A stretch of 64,000 nt of DNA, taken from Pseudomonas fluorescens (lineage in GTDB: Bacteria > Pseudomonadota > Gammaproteobacteria > Pseudomonadales > Pseudomonadaceae). This document shows, in pieces, positions 25,673-35,215 of the stretch. Within the stretch, counting starts at the first letter, position 1. Each line of letters opens with the position of its first letter. The notes beneath the pieces were generated by a model. The model searched no databases and was not told the origin of the DNA. It saw only the letters and a list, made by a program, of their open reading frames with translations. The DNA is taken from the NCBI RefSeq assembly GCF_902497875.1, contig NZ_CABVHY010000013.1, forward strand, positions 62,001 to 126,000, read 5' to 3'. Position numbers and translations under genes: made by a program.

Positions 25673-27439
25673 TTACTGAAGCAGCTTCAGAACAGCGGAT
25701 GGCAGTTGGTTAGCCTGGGACAGGATCGCGGTGGAAGCCTGTTGCAGGGTTTGTTGCTTGGTCAGCTCGGCGGCTTCAGAAGCGAAGTCGGCATCCTGTA
25801 CGCGGCTACGGGCAGCGGTGGAGTTTTCCGAGATGCTTTGCAGGTTGGCTACGGTGCTGGTGAAACGGTTTTGAACAGCACCCAGTTGCGAACGCTGGGT
25901 GTCGATTTGCTGAATCGCGCCGTCCAGAGCCTGGATGGTTTGCTGAGCGCTGGCCGAAGACAGGACGCTCAGGCCAGCAACGGTTGTTTCCATTTTGACG
26001 GCGCTAGTGGTCGCCGCTGCAGCGGTGGTCAGACCCAGGGTGGCCAGACCGCTGCCCGAGCTACCGTCAGCAACGGTGATGTCTTTGGTGGAGAACAGGC
26101 TCAGGGTGTTGTCTGTCTTGTTGATGCTGGCAGTTACGCCGGTGCTGGCGCTGTTGATGGACGATACGATGTCGGCCATGGTCGAGCCTGCAGTGAACTT
26201 CACTTCAGTGCCGTTGAGGCTAACCGAAGTCGCTGAGGTCAGCTTGGCTTCAGTGCTACCAGCGCTCAGGCCGAGCTTGGCCAGTGCGCCTGCACCACCG
26301 TTAGCGTTTGCAGCGGTAGTACCGTTACCCAGCTTGATGGCTTTGCCGTCAGCCGAAGTCAGCTGCAGACGGCCTTCAGCGGAAACAGTGGCAGCAACGC
26401 CGGTAGCAGAAGCACCAGTGTTGGCGGTGTTGATTTTGGTGGCAATGGCAGCCATGTTGTCGGCAACAGCAAATTGAACGTTAGTGCCATTGATGTTGAT
26501 TTCAGCGGCGGCAGTCAATGCGCCTGGAACTGCTGGAGTGGTGGAGGTAACACCGCCAGTTACGGTACCGGTGCTCAGACCGGAAGTCGTTGTGCCACCA
26601 ATGTTAATCGCAGCGCCGGATGCCGACGTCAGGACGATAACACCACCAGCCTTAGTAGCAGTGATATCTGTATTCGATGCTGCGGTCAGGGAGGCGCTGA
26701 TAGCTGTGATAGTTGTATCGATGTCATCAACAGCACTGACGGTTACGCTAGCGCCATTGACGTCAAAGGTTTCGGCACCGACTGGTGCAACGAAAGCGGC
26801 AGCAGTCAAAACACGTGGAGTGGTTGTGGTGACAGCTGGTGTACCGCCAGGCAAAGTAACCGGATTACCAGTTACCGAAGCCGCCAGAGCAGTCAGCGAA
26901 CCTGCTGCGGTTGCTTCGCTGTAAGTACCCTTCAAACCAGTAGCGCTGATGTCGCTCATGCCGAACGAGATGGTCTGGTTGGCGTCGGAACCGATCTGGA
27001 AGCCAACGTTCTGGAAGGAACCGTCGAGCAGGTTACGACCACCGAAAGTGGTGGTAGCAGCGATACGAGTCAGCTCGCCGACTTTAGCGGTGAATTCCTG
27101 TTGCAGGGAATCACGGTCAGCCTGGCTTTTATCACCGTTCGCGGAGTTCAGAGCCAACTCACGCAGACGTTGCAGAATGTTGGTCGATTCTTGCATCGCG
27201 CCTTCAGCGGTCTGAGCGATGGAAGTACCGTTGTTGGCGTTGTTGATCGCAACGGTCATGCCTTTGACCTGGGAGGTCAGACGGTTGGCGATCTGCATGC
27301 CGGCAGCATCGTCTTTAGCGCTGTTGATTTTCAGGCCGGAAGACAGGCGGGTCATCGAGGTGCCCAGGGCATCGCCGGCTTTGTTCAGGTTCCGCTGAAC
27401 GGTCAACGATGTAATGTTGGTGTTTACTGATAAAGCCAT
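25673..27439 (-). CDS. fliC: Flagellin FliC
   Basis: 588 residues. The N-terminal D0/D1 domain is classical (MALSVNTNITSLTVQRNLNKAGDALGTSMTRLSSGLKINSAKDDAAG), and the D1/D0 C-terminus ends QASTAILSQANQLPSAVLKLLQ. The central surface-exposed region (about 170-470) is Ala/Thr/Ser-rich. It contains three consecutive modules of the flagellin IN type, each with a [D/N]G or NGT turn followed by AI..INT and an LTSA.G block. The protein is therefore longer than short Pseudomonas flagellins. It has a sigma-28 promoter upstream and a terminator downstream. Confidence 0.97.
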   Translation of the reverse strand: MALSVNTNITSLTVQRNLNKAGDALGTSMTRLSSGLKINSAKDDAAGMQIANRLTSQVKGMTVAINNANNGTSIAQTAEGAMQESTNILQRLRELALNSANGDKSQADRDSLQQEFTAKVGELTRIAATTTFGGRNLLDGSFQNVGFQIGSDANQTISFGMSDISATGLKGTYSEATAAGSLTALAASVTGNPVTLPGGTPAVTTTTPRVLTAAAFVAPVGAETFDVNGASVTVSAVDDIDTTITAISASLTAASNTDITATKAGGVIVLTSASGAAINIGGTTTSGLSTGTVTGGVTSTTPAVPGALTAAAEININGTNVQFAVADNMAAIATKINTANTGASATGVAATVSAEGRLQLTSADGKAIKLGNGTTAANANGGAGALAKLGLSAGSTEAKLTSATSVSLNGTEVKFTAGSTMADIVSSINSASTGVTASINKTDNTLSLFSTKDITVADGSSGSGLATLGLTTAAAATTSAVKMETTVAGLSVLSSASAQQTIQALDGAIQQIDTQRSQLGAVQNRFTSTVANLQSISENSTAARSRVQDADFASEAAELTKQQTLQQASTAILSQANQLPSAVLKLLQ

Positions 27440-27519
27440 GACGAATTCCTCGTTGGATGAGTGCTGCGGCTTCCGGCCCTGGCAACCGCCGGGTGTGGCC
27501 TAGAGAACCTTCGTAATAG

Positions 27520-27546
27520 TTATCGTCGTGAAAGCGGGTTGCTTGA
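27520..27546 (-). promoter_or_regulatory. Sigma-28 (FliA) promoter of fliC
   Basis: The minus strand reads TCAA, 15 bases, GACGATAA. The FliA consensus is TAAA-N15-GCCGATAA. The -10 box lies about 80 bases before the fliC ATG. Two mismatches to consensus, with exact spacing. Confidence 0.85.
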
Positions 27547-27663
27547 GGGGTTTTTTGATTTTTTTTACTAGCACCGTGCCACTCCTTGGAATTCAAGGCG
27601 TTAGAGCAGCCGCAAAACCTCGATAAGCAAGCGAACGCCAGGCTCAAACCAGCGAAGATCCCC

Positions 27664-27750
27664 TGTGGGAGCGAGCTTGCTCGCGATGGACGCCCCGCGG
27701 TACATCTGAAAAACCGCGCTGCTCCCATCGCGAGCAAGCTCGCTCCCACA
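27664..27750. repeat. REPIN, GCGAGC-type pair
   Basis: TGTGGGAGCGAGCTTGCTCGCG (from 27665) and its inverted copy ending 27750. The rest of the fliC-KASIII gap holds only the fliC promoter and a terminator. Confidence 0.8.
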
Positions 27751-27807
27751 TTATTAGATTCCCGCTGGCATCAAGACCGTGCCTGCCCGAAACGATCTGT
27801 CTGCAAC

Positions 27808-27848
27808 GCAAAACGCCCAAGGTCTTTCAACCTTGGGCGTTTTTGTTG
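27808..27848 (-). terminator. Terminator after ketoacyl-ACP synthase gene
   Basis: The plus strand reads AACGCCCAAGGT-CTTTCA-ACCTTGGGCGTT followed by TTTGTTG. Read on the minus strand the hairpin is followed by a T-poor tail, so it is strongest towards the plus strand but can act in both directions. It lies 17 bases past the end of the KASIII gene. Confidence 0.65.
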
Positions 27849-27864
27849 TGGCTCGGTTAGGGCA

Positions 27865-28791
27865 TCAAGGGCGATAAAGAATCGCCGAGCCCCAGGACAG
27901 GCCTACACCAAAACCACTGATGGCCACACGGGACCATGCAGACTCGAGGACGTGTTTTTCCAGCAGCAGGGGAATACTCGACGAGACGGTATTACCGGTC
28001 TCGACCATGTCCTTGATGAACTTCTCCGGCTCGCCTTCGAAGCGCCGCGCCACGGCGTCGACGATCGCCGCGCTGCCCTGGTGGATGCAGAACGCGTCGA
28101 TGTCTTCGGGCTTGAGGTCCGACTCATTGAGCAATTCGTGCAGGTGGGCCGGGACTTTCAGCAGCGCGAAGTTGAACACCTGGCGGCCGTTCATGAAGAA
28201 CACCCCGTCGCTGACCTTCAGGTGCGGCGCGCCGGAACCGTCGGTGCCGAACTTGGCCTTGCCCAGCTGCCAGGGAGCGTCTTCGCCCATCCAGGTCGCG
28301 GTGGCCGCGTCGCCGAACAACATGGTGGTGTTGCGATCTTCCGGGTCGACGATTTTCGAGTACGGGTCAGCGGTCACCAACAGGCCATTTTTCAGGCCAG
28401 CGGCTTCCATGAAGCCTTTGAGTGCATAGACGCCGTAGACGTAGCCGGAGCACCCCAGGGAGATGTCGAACGCCGCCACGCGGGTCGACAGGCCCAGCTT
28501 GTCCTGGACGATCGCCGAGGTATGGGGCAGGCCTTCTTCGTCGCCGTTCTGGGTGACGACGATCAACACGTCGATGGATTCGCGCTTGAGCTGCGGGTTG
28601 TTGGCGAACAGCGTGTTGACCGCCTCGACACACAGATCGGAGGTTTCCTGGTCAGCGTCCTTGCGCGGCAGGAATGCCGAGCCGATCTTGCCCAGGATGA
28701 ATTCTTCGTCTTTATCGAACTTTGCGCCCTGGGCGTAGTTATCAAGCCCGCTCGCTGGCACGTAACTGGCGATGCTTTTTATGCCAATCAT
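27865..28791 (-). CDS. Beta-ketoacyl-ACP synthase III family protein in flagellar cluster
   Basis: 308 residues with the complete FabH-type triad: C114 in SLGCSGYVYG, H237 in CIHQGS and N267 in ETGNTVSS. Known FabH enzymes condense acetyl-CoA with malonyl-ACP. Members at this position between flgL and fliC in pseudomonads are thought to make the acyl group used in flagellin glycan decoration. Here no glycosyltransferase or sugar-biosynthesis gene accompanies it. The true FabH is presumably elsewhere. It is isolated between two terminators, so it forms its own transcription unit. Confidence 0.9.
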   Translation of the reverse strand: MIGIKSIASYVPASGLDNYAQGAKFDKDEEFILGKIGSAFLPRKDADQETSDLCVEAVNTLFANNPQLKRESIDVLIVVTQNGDEEGLPHTSAIVQDKLGLSTRVAAFDISLGCSGYVYGVYALKGFMEAAGLKNGLLVTADPYSKIVDPEDRNTTMLFGDAATATWMGEDAPWQLGKAKFGTDGSGAPHLKVSDGVFFMNGRQVFNFALLKVPAHLHELLNESDLKPEDIDAFCIHQGSAAIVDAVARRFEGEPEKFIKDMVETGNTVSSSIPLLLEKHVLESAWSRVAISGFGVGLSWGSAILYRP

Positions 28792-29094
28792 TGTGGCTTC
28801 CCAATACTGAAAAACTGGAGATCACCGCTCGCACGATCGAGAGGCGCTGACAACAAAGGGGGTCGCCGCGCAAACGAGCGCCGCAAGTGGATGCCAACAC
28901 CCTGAAAATCGACCTTGCACAGGCCCGGCACCCGCCCATCCTTTTCACACGATACAGTGAAGATGCGCTTTATGACTCATAGGTCACTCAATTTTGCCTG
29001 CTTTGTGCAAAACCGTCGAACACCCAGAAGCCGCCGACAGCCGCCAACCTGCCCGACAAGGGCCAAATCCAGGTAAAACAAAGCAAACAACAAG
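28792..29094. other. Intergenic region upstream of KASIII gene
   Basis: About 300 bases between the flgL terminator and the KASIII start. No ORF with a ribosome site, REP element or clear -24/-12 or sigma-28 match was seen. It must contain the KASIII promoter, which I could not define. Confidence 0.5.
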
Positions 29095-29135
29095 CCAAAA
29101 CAAAACCGGCCCGCCCTGGATACAGGGCGAGCCGG
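29095..29135 (-). terminator. Rho-independent terminator of flgL
   Basis: Minus strand: CCGGCTCGCCCT, loop GTATCC, AGGGCGGGCCGG, then TTTTGTTTTGG. It lies 17 bases after the flgL stop and closes the flgF-L operon. Confidence 0.88.
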
Positions 29136-29151
29136 CGTTCGAGCGAGGGGC

Positions 29152-30732
29152 TCAGAGCTTGTTGAACAGGCTCAACTGGGAGATTTTCACAAAGGCCAGT
29201 TGCGAGGCCTGCAACATCGCCTGCTGGAACGCCAGGTCGATGGCTGCCGTGCTGATATCGGTGTCCGCGATAGCCGACTGGGTAGTCTTGTTCGCCAGGC
29301 TCTGGCTGATGTTCTCCGAGCTCTGAATATCGATGGAGCCAAGCCGCGCACCAATGGCGCCACGCACGTTAAGCAATTGCGAAGTGGCGTTGGTCAGGTT
29401 GGTGATCGCGGCGTCAGTGGCATCCTTGAGCCGGGCCTCGGCAATGATATCGCCATCGGATGGCGTTTCCAGGGCCTTGCGCAACTGGCTCAGGGTATCC
29501 AGCGCGCTCTGGCTGCGATGACTGTTGGCGCCGATCACGAATTGATCGCCGTCCTCAGGCACGCCGGTGATATCAAACTGCACGCCCGCCGCGGTGATCG
29601 AAGTGCCGATCATGGTGCCATTGGCAATCGACTTGCTGTCAGCGCTGTACGGCTGGGCATAGACCTCGTAGGCCGGTGCAGTGGTGAACTTGAGGACCAC
29701 GCCCCCCTTGGGAAAGGTGCTGGCGTAATCGGTCTTGTTGGCGACGCTGGCACCGGTGAGCTGAGCCGTGGAGGTGTTGCCCGGGGTGCGCGACGGGTTG
29801 AAGCTGTCGGGCTTGCTCTCCAGGACGAAGATGCGACCCCCGACCGTTGTATCCGGGATGTCCGTGTCCTTGAGGTTCAGGCTGATTTCGAACTTGACCC
29901 CGCGCAGCTCGATGCTCGACGCCCCTTCCTTCTTGGCATCGAACACACCGTTGCCGGGGATTTCCGAGGTCACCTCCAGATCGTCTTTGTCGAGCACCTT
30001 GTACTGGGTGGCGCTGATGAACTCGATTTTGTAGGGTTCGCCAGTGGCAAAGTTCTTGGTATAGGCTGCGTTCGACGTCATCAGCCCCGCCGACACCACG
30101 ACCTTGCCGTCATCGACAGCAGGCGCCGTCACCTGCAAGGCGGTCTGGGTCCGGGCGGAGTTGACCGAGTTTTCCAGGATGCTCTTGCCGGTGTCGTTGG
30201 TGGCAAGCTTCAAGGTGTCGGAAACCTGCAGGCTCAGGGTCGTTTCATCGCCCTGGTAGGTGTAGGTGCCGTCGTTGTTGCGCACATAGGGTGGCGTCGA
30301 GGTCATGGAGCCGCCAAACATGTACTGGCCAGAAGAGTCCTTGCTGTTGAGCAGGCTCATGACCTGGGCTTCCAGCTCACCGATTTCGACCGCAATCGAC
30401 TTGCGGTCGGCATCGCTGATACCGCCACCGCCCGCACCGCCCGCCTGCAGGGCCAGCTCGCGACCGCGTTGCAGTGCGATATCGACGCTTTCCAGCACAC
30501 TTTCTTCGTTGGTCAGGGTGTTCTTCAGGGTGCTCATGTTGCCGCTGTACTGGGTCAACATGTTTTGCTGTTGTTGCAGCAGCAGCAACTTGGCCGCGCC
30601 CACTGGATCATCCGCCGCCGACTGCAAGCGCACGCCCGACGTGACCTGTTCCTGGGTCTTGACCACGTTGCTGAAGTTCTCGGCGTACTTGTTCGCCGTG
30701 AACTCAAAATACTGGGCTGTAGAAATGCGCAT
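29152..30732 (-). CDS. flgL: Flagellar hook-associated protein 3 FlgL
   Basis: 526 residues, longer than enteric FlgL (about 317) because of an enlarged central domain, as is common in Pseudomonas. The N-terminal flagellin-like helix is MRISTAQYFEFTANKYAENFSNVVKTQEQVTSGVRLQSAADDP. The C-terminal helix ends FQQAMLQASQLAFVKISQLSLFNKL. It forms the hook-filament junction next to the filament. It starts 14 bases after flgK and is followed by a terminator. Confidence 0.96.
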   Translation of the reverse strand: MRISTAQYFEFTANKYAENFSNVVKTQEQVTSGVRLQSAADDPVGAAKLLLLQQQQNMLTQYSGNMSTLKNTLTNEESVLESVDIALQRGRELALQAGGAGGGGISDADRKSIAVEIGELEAQVMSLLNSKDSSGQYMFGGSMTSTPPYVRNNDGTYTYQGDETTLSLQVSDTLKLATNDTGKSILENSVNSARTQTALQVTAPAVDDGKVVVSAGLMTSNAAYTKNFATGEPYKIEFISATQYKVLDKDDLEVTSEIPGNGVFDAKKEGASSIELRGVKFEISLNLKDTDIPDTTVGGRIFVLESKPDSFNPSRTPGNTSTAQLTGASVANKTDYASTFPKGGVVLKFTTAPAYEVYAQPYSADSKSIANGTMIGTSITAAGVQFDITGVPEDGDQFVIGANSHRSQSALDTLSQLRKALETPSDGDIIAEARLKDATDAAITNLTNATSQLLNVRGAIGARLGSIDIQSSENISQSLANKTTQSAIADTDISTAAIDLAFQQAMLQASQLAFVKISQLSLFNKL

Positions 30733-30746
30733 CGTCGACGACTCCC

Positions 30747-32798
30747 TTAAAGACTGTTGATCAGCGTGCTGAAGGTTTCTTGCGCGGCCTTGATGATCTG
30801 CGACGACGCGGTGTAGTACTGCTGGAACTTGAGCAAATCCGAGGCTTCGTCTTCCAGGTTGACCCCGGACACCGAGTTTCGCGCGGCCTTGGCGCCGGTG
30901 AGGATGGCGCTGTTGGCTGTGTCATCGACCCGCGCCTTGGCCGCCTGGCCACCTACCTGTTCCACCAGGCGACTGTAGGAGCTGGTGATGCTGAACCCGG
31001 AGTTGCCGCCCGTCATGCCGACCGTTGGCTTGTTCTGCAATTCCAGCATGGCGTTGGCGTTGCGGTTGTCCGACTTGCCCAAGGCATTGAACTTGACGTC
31101 GAAGCTGTCGCCCTCGGCGGGCGCGCCGCTGACTGCGGTGTTGAAGGCGAACGTTTTCGGCTGGCCAAGGCCATCGAGGACCGGCGCGCCGGTGGCATCG
31201 CGCATCCGCACATTAATGGTCAGTTCGTTTTTCTGACCCGGGATGATGCTGCCGCCGCCCATGGGGTTGCCCTTGGAGTCGGTCACCGTGTAAGCCTGGG
31301 TGCCGGTCAGCGGGTCTGGCTTGCCAAAGGAGATCTTCACCGGCATGCCGTGCTCGATACCGCTCTGCATCTGCGCCAGCGCGGCACCGCCACTGATATC
31401 CAGCGGCACCGTCAGCGACGGCGGAGCCATGATCCCGGTGCCATCGTTGCCGGTACTGCTGGCCACCAGCGGTCCGGCGAAGCCGAGCTTGTTGGCGTCG
31501 GTCAGCTGGGTGCTCATGTCCACCGCGCCGGAGCGGGTCGGCGACACCTTGAAGCTGTCACCAGGGATAACCGGGCCGGTACCGTCCAGGGCCAGGGTGA
31601 AACCGTCGATCACCGGCGGGGTTGCCGAGTTGAGGTCGAAGGAACCCATGGCCAGACCGTCGGAACGGGTGACGCTGTAAAGGTTCGGCGGGGTGCTGAA
31701 GGTCACCTTGTAGTCGTGGATCGACAGCTTACTCGTGTCATTGATGGTGACATTCAGGTTGCCGGAGCCGGGGCTGTTGTTCGACGCGCCCTGGCTGCGT
31801 TGGCTGATGGCAATGGCACTGTTGATGTTGTTGAACAGCGACGTGCCGAACTCACCGTTAGCGTCCAGGCCCTGGCCCAACTGAGTGTTGATCGCCCCGG
31901 AGACCACCAGCGCGGTGCGCCCCAGGTCGTTCATGGCGGGCGCCAGCACGTCATCGCGATAGCGGACCAGACCGCCGATCTTGCCGCCGGTGATGACCGA
32001 GGTCACGTCGGTGCTGGTCTGGCCGTAGTTAATGGAGATGTTGTACTGATTCTTGTCGCTATTGGACGGCGTGGCGATCAAGGTATTGGCCGTGCTGCCC
32101 AGCACCAGGGACTGACCGGTGCCCAGGGAAATATCGTAGCTGCCATCGCGCTCGTGAACCTTGACCCCGACCAACTCGTTCAACGAACGCACCGCTTCAT
32201 TACGGGCATCCAGCAGGTTGGCCGGGCCACTGCCGCCGGTGCTCGACTGGGAGATCTGCAGGTTCAGCGCCGCAATGGACGTGGTCAACTGGTTGACCTG
32301 ACTGGTCAAGGTGCCGAGCTGGCTGTTGATGCCTTCATTTTGCTGATTCAACTGCGAGGAGATCGAGTTGAACCTGTTGCTCAGGGTCTCGGCGCTGGTC
32401 AGCAGCAATTGCCGGGAAGAGACGTTATCCGGTGTGGCTGCCGAGGTTTGCAGCGCCGCAAAAAAACTGCTCAGGGCCGTGGTGATACCGGTGGATTTAT
32501 CCGACAGCAATTTGTCGACGGTGCCGATCTGCTCCAGGTAAGCCTTGGCATCACCGCTCAACGCAGTGGTGGTCTGCAACTGGCTATCAAGGTAGGAGTT
32601 GTAGATCCGGCGCACATCCGCCAGGGTTGTGCCGCTGCCGATAAAAACATTGCCGTACTGTTGCGAGCCTGCGCTGGTCTGAACGTTATGCTGGCGTGAG
32701 TAACCCGCGGTGTTGGCGTTGGCAATGTTATTACCAACGGTCGCCAAGCCTGACTGGCTCGCATTGAGCCCCGACATCCCGATATTGATCAAACTCAT
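30747..32798 (-). CDS. flgK: Flagellar hook-associated protein 1 FlgK
   Basis: 683 residues. The N-terminal rod/hook motif is MSLINIGMSGLNASQSGLATVGNNIANANTAGYSRQ, and the C-terminal end SGVNLEDEASDLLKFQQYYTASSQIIKAAQETFSTLINSL is the HAP1 signature. The long central region is variable. It is the junction protein adjoining the hook. It starts 10 bases after flgJ. Full length. Confidence 0.97.
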   Translation of the reverse strand: MSLINIGMSGLNASQSGLATVGNNIANANTAGYSRQHNVQTSAGSQQYGNVFIGSGTTLADVRRIYNSYLDSQLQTTTALSGDAKAYLEQIGTVDKLLSDKSTGITTALSSFFAALQTSAATPDNVSSRQLLLTSAETLSNRFNSISSQLNQQNEGINSQLGTLTSQVNQLTTSIAALNLQISQSSTGGSGPANLLDARNEAVRSLNELVGVKVHERDGSYDISLGTGQSLVLGSTANTLIATPSNSDKNQYNISINYGQTSTDVTSVITGGKIGGLVRYRDDVLAPAMNDLGRTALVVSGAINTQLGQGLDANGEFGTSLFNNINSAIAISQRSQGASNNSPGSGNLNVTINDTSKLSIHDYKVTFSTPPNLYSVTRSDGLAMGSFDLNSATPPVIDGFTLALDGTGPVIPGDSFKVSPTRSGAVDMSTQLTDANKLGFAGPLVASSTGNDGTGIMAPPSLTVPLDISGGAALAQMQSGIEHGMPVKISFGKPDPLTGTQAYTVTDSKGNPMGGGSIIPGQKNELTINVRMRDATGAPVLDGLGQPKTFAFNTAVSGAPAEGDSFDVKFNALGKSDNRNANAMLELQNKPTVGMTGGNSGFSITSSYSRLVEQVGGQAAKARVDDTANSAILTGAKAARNSVSGVNLEDEASDLLKFQQYYTASSQIIKAAQETFSTLINSL

Positions 32799-32808
32799 GG
32801 TTCAGACC

Positions 32809-34089
32809 TTATAAAGTCGTGGAGGAGCTCGCCGCAGCGTAGTTCTGGTAGCTCTTCATTTGTTTGGCTATCTGTGAAATCTTGCTGGCGTAGTCCGGGT
32901 CGGTGGCATAACCGGCCTTCTGCAACTCGCGCACAAACTGTTCCGGGTTATCGGCCGACTTCAGCACTTCTTGATAACGATTGTTGCTTTGCAGCAAGGT
33001 CACCAGGTCATTGAAGCTGTCTTGATAAGAATCGTAGGAACGGAACTCGGCCGTTTCCTTGACCATCTCGCCATTCCTGAACTCGCTGGTGATCGCCCGC
33101 GCCTGAGCGCCCTTCCAGCTTTCGCTGGCCTTGATGCCAAACAGGTTGTGGCTGCTGGTGCCGTCCTGCTGGCGCATGACCGATTTACCCCAGCCGGTTT
33201 CCAGTGCGGCCTGGGCCACCAGGTAGCGTGGATCGACGCCGATCCGGTCAGCCGCCTGCTGCGCCATGGGCAGCATGGTGGCGACGAATTCGTCTGCCGA
33301 ACCGAAGGCTTTTTTCGCTGGCGCCAACGGCGGCTGGGCCATGGCCCGACCGTAAACCTGCATCTGCCCTTGAGGGGCGGCAAAGCTTCGCGCGGACTGC
33401 CAATCGCCCTTGATGACTGCATCGGCAGCGGCCGTGGTGCGGGCTGGCAACGCATTGTGAGTGCCGGCGACGGCGGCGCTGGTCGCCGAAGGCACGATCC
33501 CTGTCAACAAACGGTCGGCGAGCTTGGGTGGTAATGCCAGGCGTCGCTGATTGAGCAGCATCCTGACGTCATGGCTCGCACCTTCGGCAACCGGTTGTGG
33601 CGAGCTGCCCGAGCGCGATGCCCACAAGGGACGTTCACCGTTGAGACGACTCAAGGAGCCGTTGGTGCCAGTGGTCCCGGCAGCAATCGGCGTGGCGACC
33701 GGCGCCTTGGCCGCGTCTTCAGCGGCGGTCAGGGTCGAGCCGGTCGCCACATGGGCCGATTTGGTTTTCGACATCTGCCGCAGCAGTACATCCGCCAGAC
33801 CGATACCGCCGCCCTCGCGGGACATGGAAACCGCCAGTTGCTGGTCGTACATTTCCTGGTACTGCTTGGCCGCGGGGGTATTGAGTGGATTGTCCTGGCC
33901 CAGCGCATCGGTGGCCGAGCGCATGGACTTGAGCATTTCGTTGAGGAACAGCGACTCGAACTCCTGCGCCACCTTGCGCATGTTGCCATCGCTGTCCTTG
34001 TCACCGACCTTGAGCTGGTTAAGCCGGTTGAGGTCGGAATAGGAACCCGAATCGCCGCTGCTGACTCGACCACTTTTCTGGATATCCAT
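32809..34089 (-). CDS. flgJ: Peptidoglycan hydrolase / rod cap protein FlgJ
   Basis: 426 residues from the ATG at 34089 (GAGG 8 bases upstream; a GTG at 34098 is an alternative). The N-terminal rod-binding domain is FESLFLNEMLKSMRSATDALG...YDQQLAVSMS. A Thr/Ala-rich linker of about 140 residues makes it longer than the roughly 313-residue enteric form. The C-terminal glucosaminidase domain has LVAQAALETGWGKSVM with its catalytic Glu, and NLFGIKASESWKG. It cuts peptidoglycan to let the rod through the periplasm. Confidence 0.95.
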   Translation of the reverse strand: MDIQKSGRVSSGDSGSYSDLNRLNQLKVGDKDSDGNMRKVAQEFESLFLNEMLKSMRSATDALGQDNPLNTPAAKQYQEMYDQQLAVSMSREGGGIGLADVLLRQMSKTKSAHVATGSTLTAAEDAAKAPVATPIAAGTTGTNGSLSRLNGERPLWASRSGSSPQPVAEGASHDVRMLLNQRRLALPPKLADRLLTGIVPSATSAAVAGTHNALPARTTAAADAVIKGDWQSARSFAAPQGQMQVYGRAMAQPPLAPAKKAFGSADEFVATMLPMAQQAADRIGVDPRYLVAQAALETGWGKSVMRQQDGTSSHNLFGIKASESWKGAQARAITSEFRNGEMVKETAEFRSYDSYQDSFNDLVTLLQSNNRYQEVLKSADNPEQFVRELQKAGYATDPDYASKISQIAKQMKSYQNYAAASSSTTL

Positions 34090-34099
34090 GGCTGCCACC

Positions 34100-35206
34100 T
34101 CAAATCACGATCAGGTCGGCTTGCAAGGCGCCGGCCTGTTTCAAGGCTTCGAGGATGGCCATCAAGTCACCCGGCGCGGCGCCGACCTGATTCACCGCAC
34201 GAACGATTTCGTCCAGGGTGGTACCAGGGCCGAACCTGAACATCGGCTTGGCCTCTTGCTCGGCGTTGACCCGCGAACGCGGCACAACGGCGGTCTGGCC
34301 ATTGGACAGCGGCCCCGGCTGGCTGACGATCGGGTCCTCGGTAATGGTCACCGTCAGGCTGCCGTGGGTCACAGCGGCCGGCGAAACCTTGACGTTCTGG
34401 CCGATCACGATGGTGCCGGTGCGCGAGTTGATAATAACCTTGGCCACCGCCTGGCCTGGATCGACTTCGAGGTTTTCGAGGATCGACAGGTAGTCGACGC
34501 GCTGGCTCGGATCGAGCGGCGCCGTCACTCGAATCGAACCGCCGTCGATGGCCTGAGCCACGCCTGGACCGAGCAGGTCATTGATCTTGTCGACGATGCG
34601 CTTGGCCGTGGTGAAGTCCGAACGGTTGAGGTTGAGGGTCAGGCTGTTGCCCTGGTTGAAACCACTCGGTACCGCACGCTCGACAGAGGCGCCACCGGGG
34701 ATCCGCCCGGCCGACGGCACGTTGACGGTGATCTTCGATCCGTCACGGCCTTCGGCGTCGAAACCGCCGACCACCAGGTTGCCCTGGGCGATGGCGTAGA
34801 CGTTGCCATCGATACCTTTAAGTGGCGTCAGCAGCAAGGTGCCGCCGCGCAGGCTCTTGGAATTACCGATGGAGGACACGGTGATATCCACCGTCTGCCC
34901 CGGCTTGGCGAACGCCGGTAAATCGGCGCTGATCGATACCGCCGCGACGTTCTTCAACTGCACATTGCCCGAGCCGGCCGGCACCTTGATGCCGAACTGC
35001 GAGAGCATGTTGTTGAAGGTCTGCAGGGTGAACGGGGTCTGCGTGGTCTGGTCGCCCGTGCCGTTAAGCCCGACGACCAGGCCATAGCCGATCAATTGGT
35101 TGGAGCGTACGCCCGAGATACTGGCGATGTCCTTCAGCCGTTCGGCGTGAGCGCCGAGGGCTGTGGATAACAGAATGACGGCAGCGACCAGCTGTTTGAA
35201 GTTCAA
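34100..35206 (-). CDS. flgI: Flagellar P-ring protein FlgI
   Basis: 368 residues if started at the TTG (35206), which has AGGTG 6 bases before it and gives [21 protein letters not shown], a clean Sec signal peptide. A GTG three codons upstream touching the flgH stop is also possible. The mature part begins [33 protein letters not shown], the P-ring signature. It forms the periplasmic bushing around the rod. Length matches homologues. Confidence 0.95.
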   Translation of the reverse strand: MNFKQLVAAVILLSTALGAHAERLKDIASISGVRSNQLIGYGLVVGLNGTGDQTTQTPFTLQTFNNMLSQFGIKVPAGSGNVQLKNVAAVSISADLPAFAKPGQTVDITVSSIGNSKSLRGGTLLLTPLKGIDGNVYAIAQGNLVVGGFDAEGRDGSKITVNVPSAGRIPGGASVERAVPSGFNQGNSLTLNLNRSDFTTAKRIVDKINDLLGPGVAQAIDGGSIRVTAPLDPSQRVDYLSILENLEVDPGQAVAKVIINSRTGTIVIGQNVKVSPAAVTHGSLTVTITEDPIVSQPGPLSNGQTAVVPRSRVNAEQEAKPMFRFGPGTTLDEIVRAVNQVGAAPGDLMAILEALKQAGALQADLIVI

Positions 35207-35215
35207 GGTAGCCAC

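Noticed and set aside
30780..32699. 639-codon plus-strand frame opposite flgK
   Set aside because: Antisense shadow; flgK is complete and in its expected operon place.
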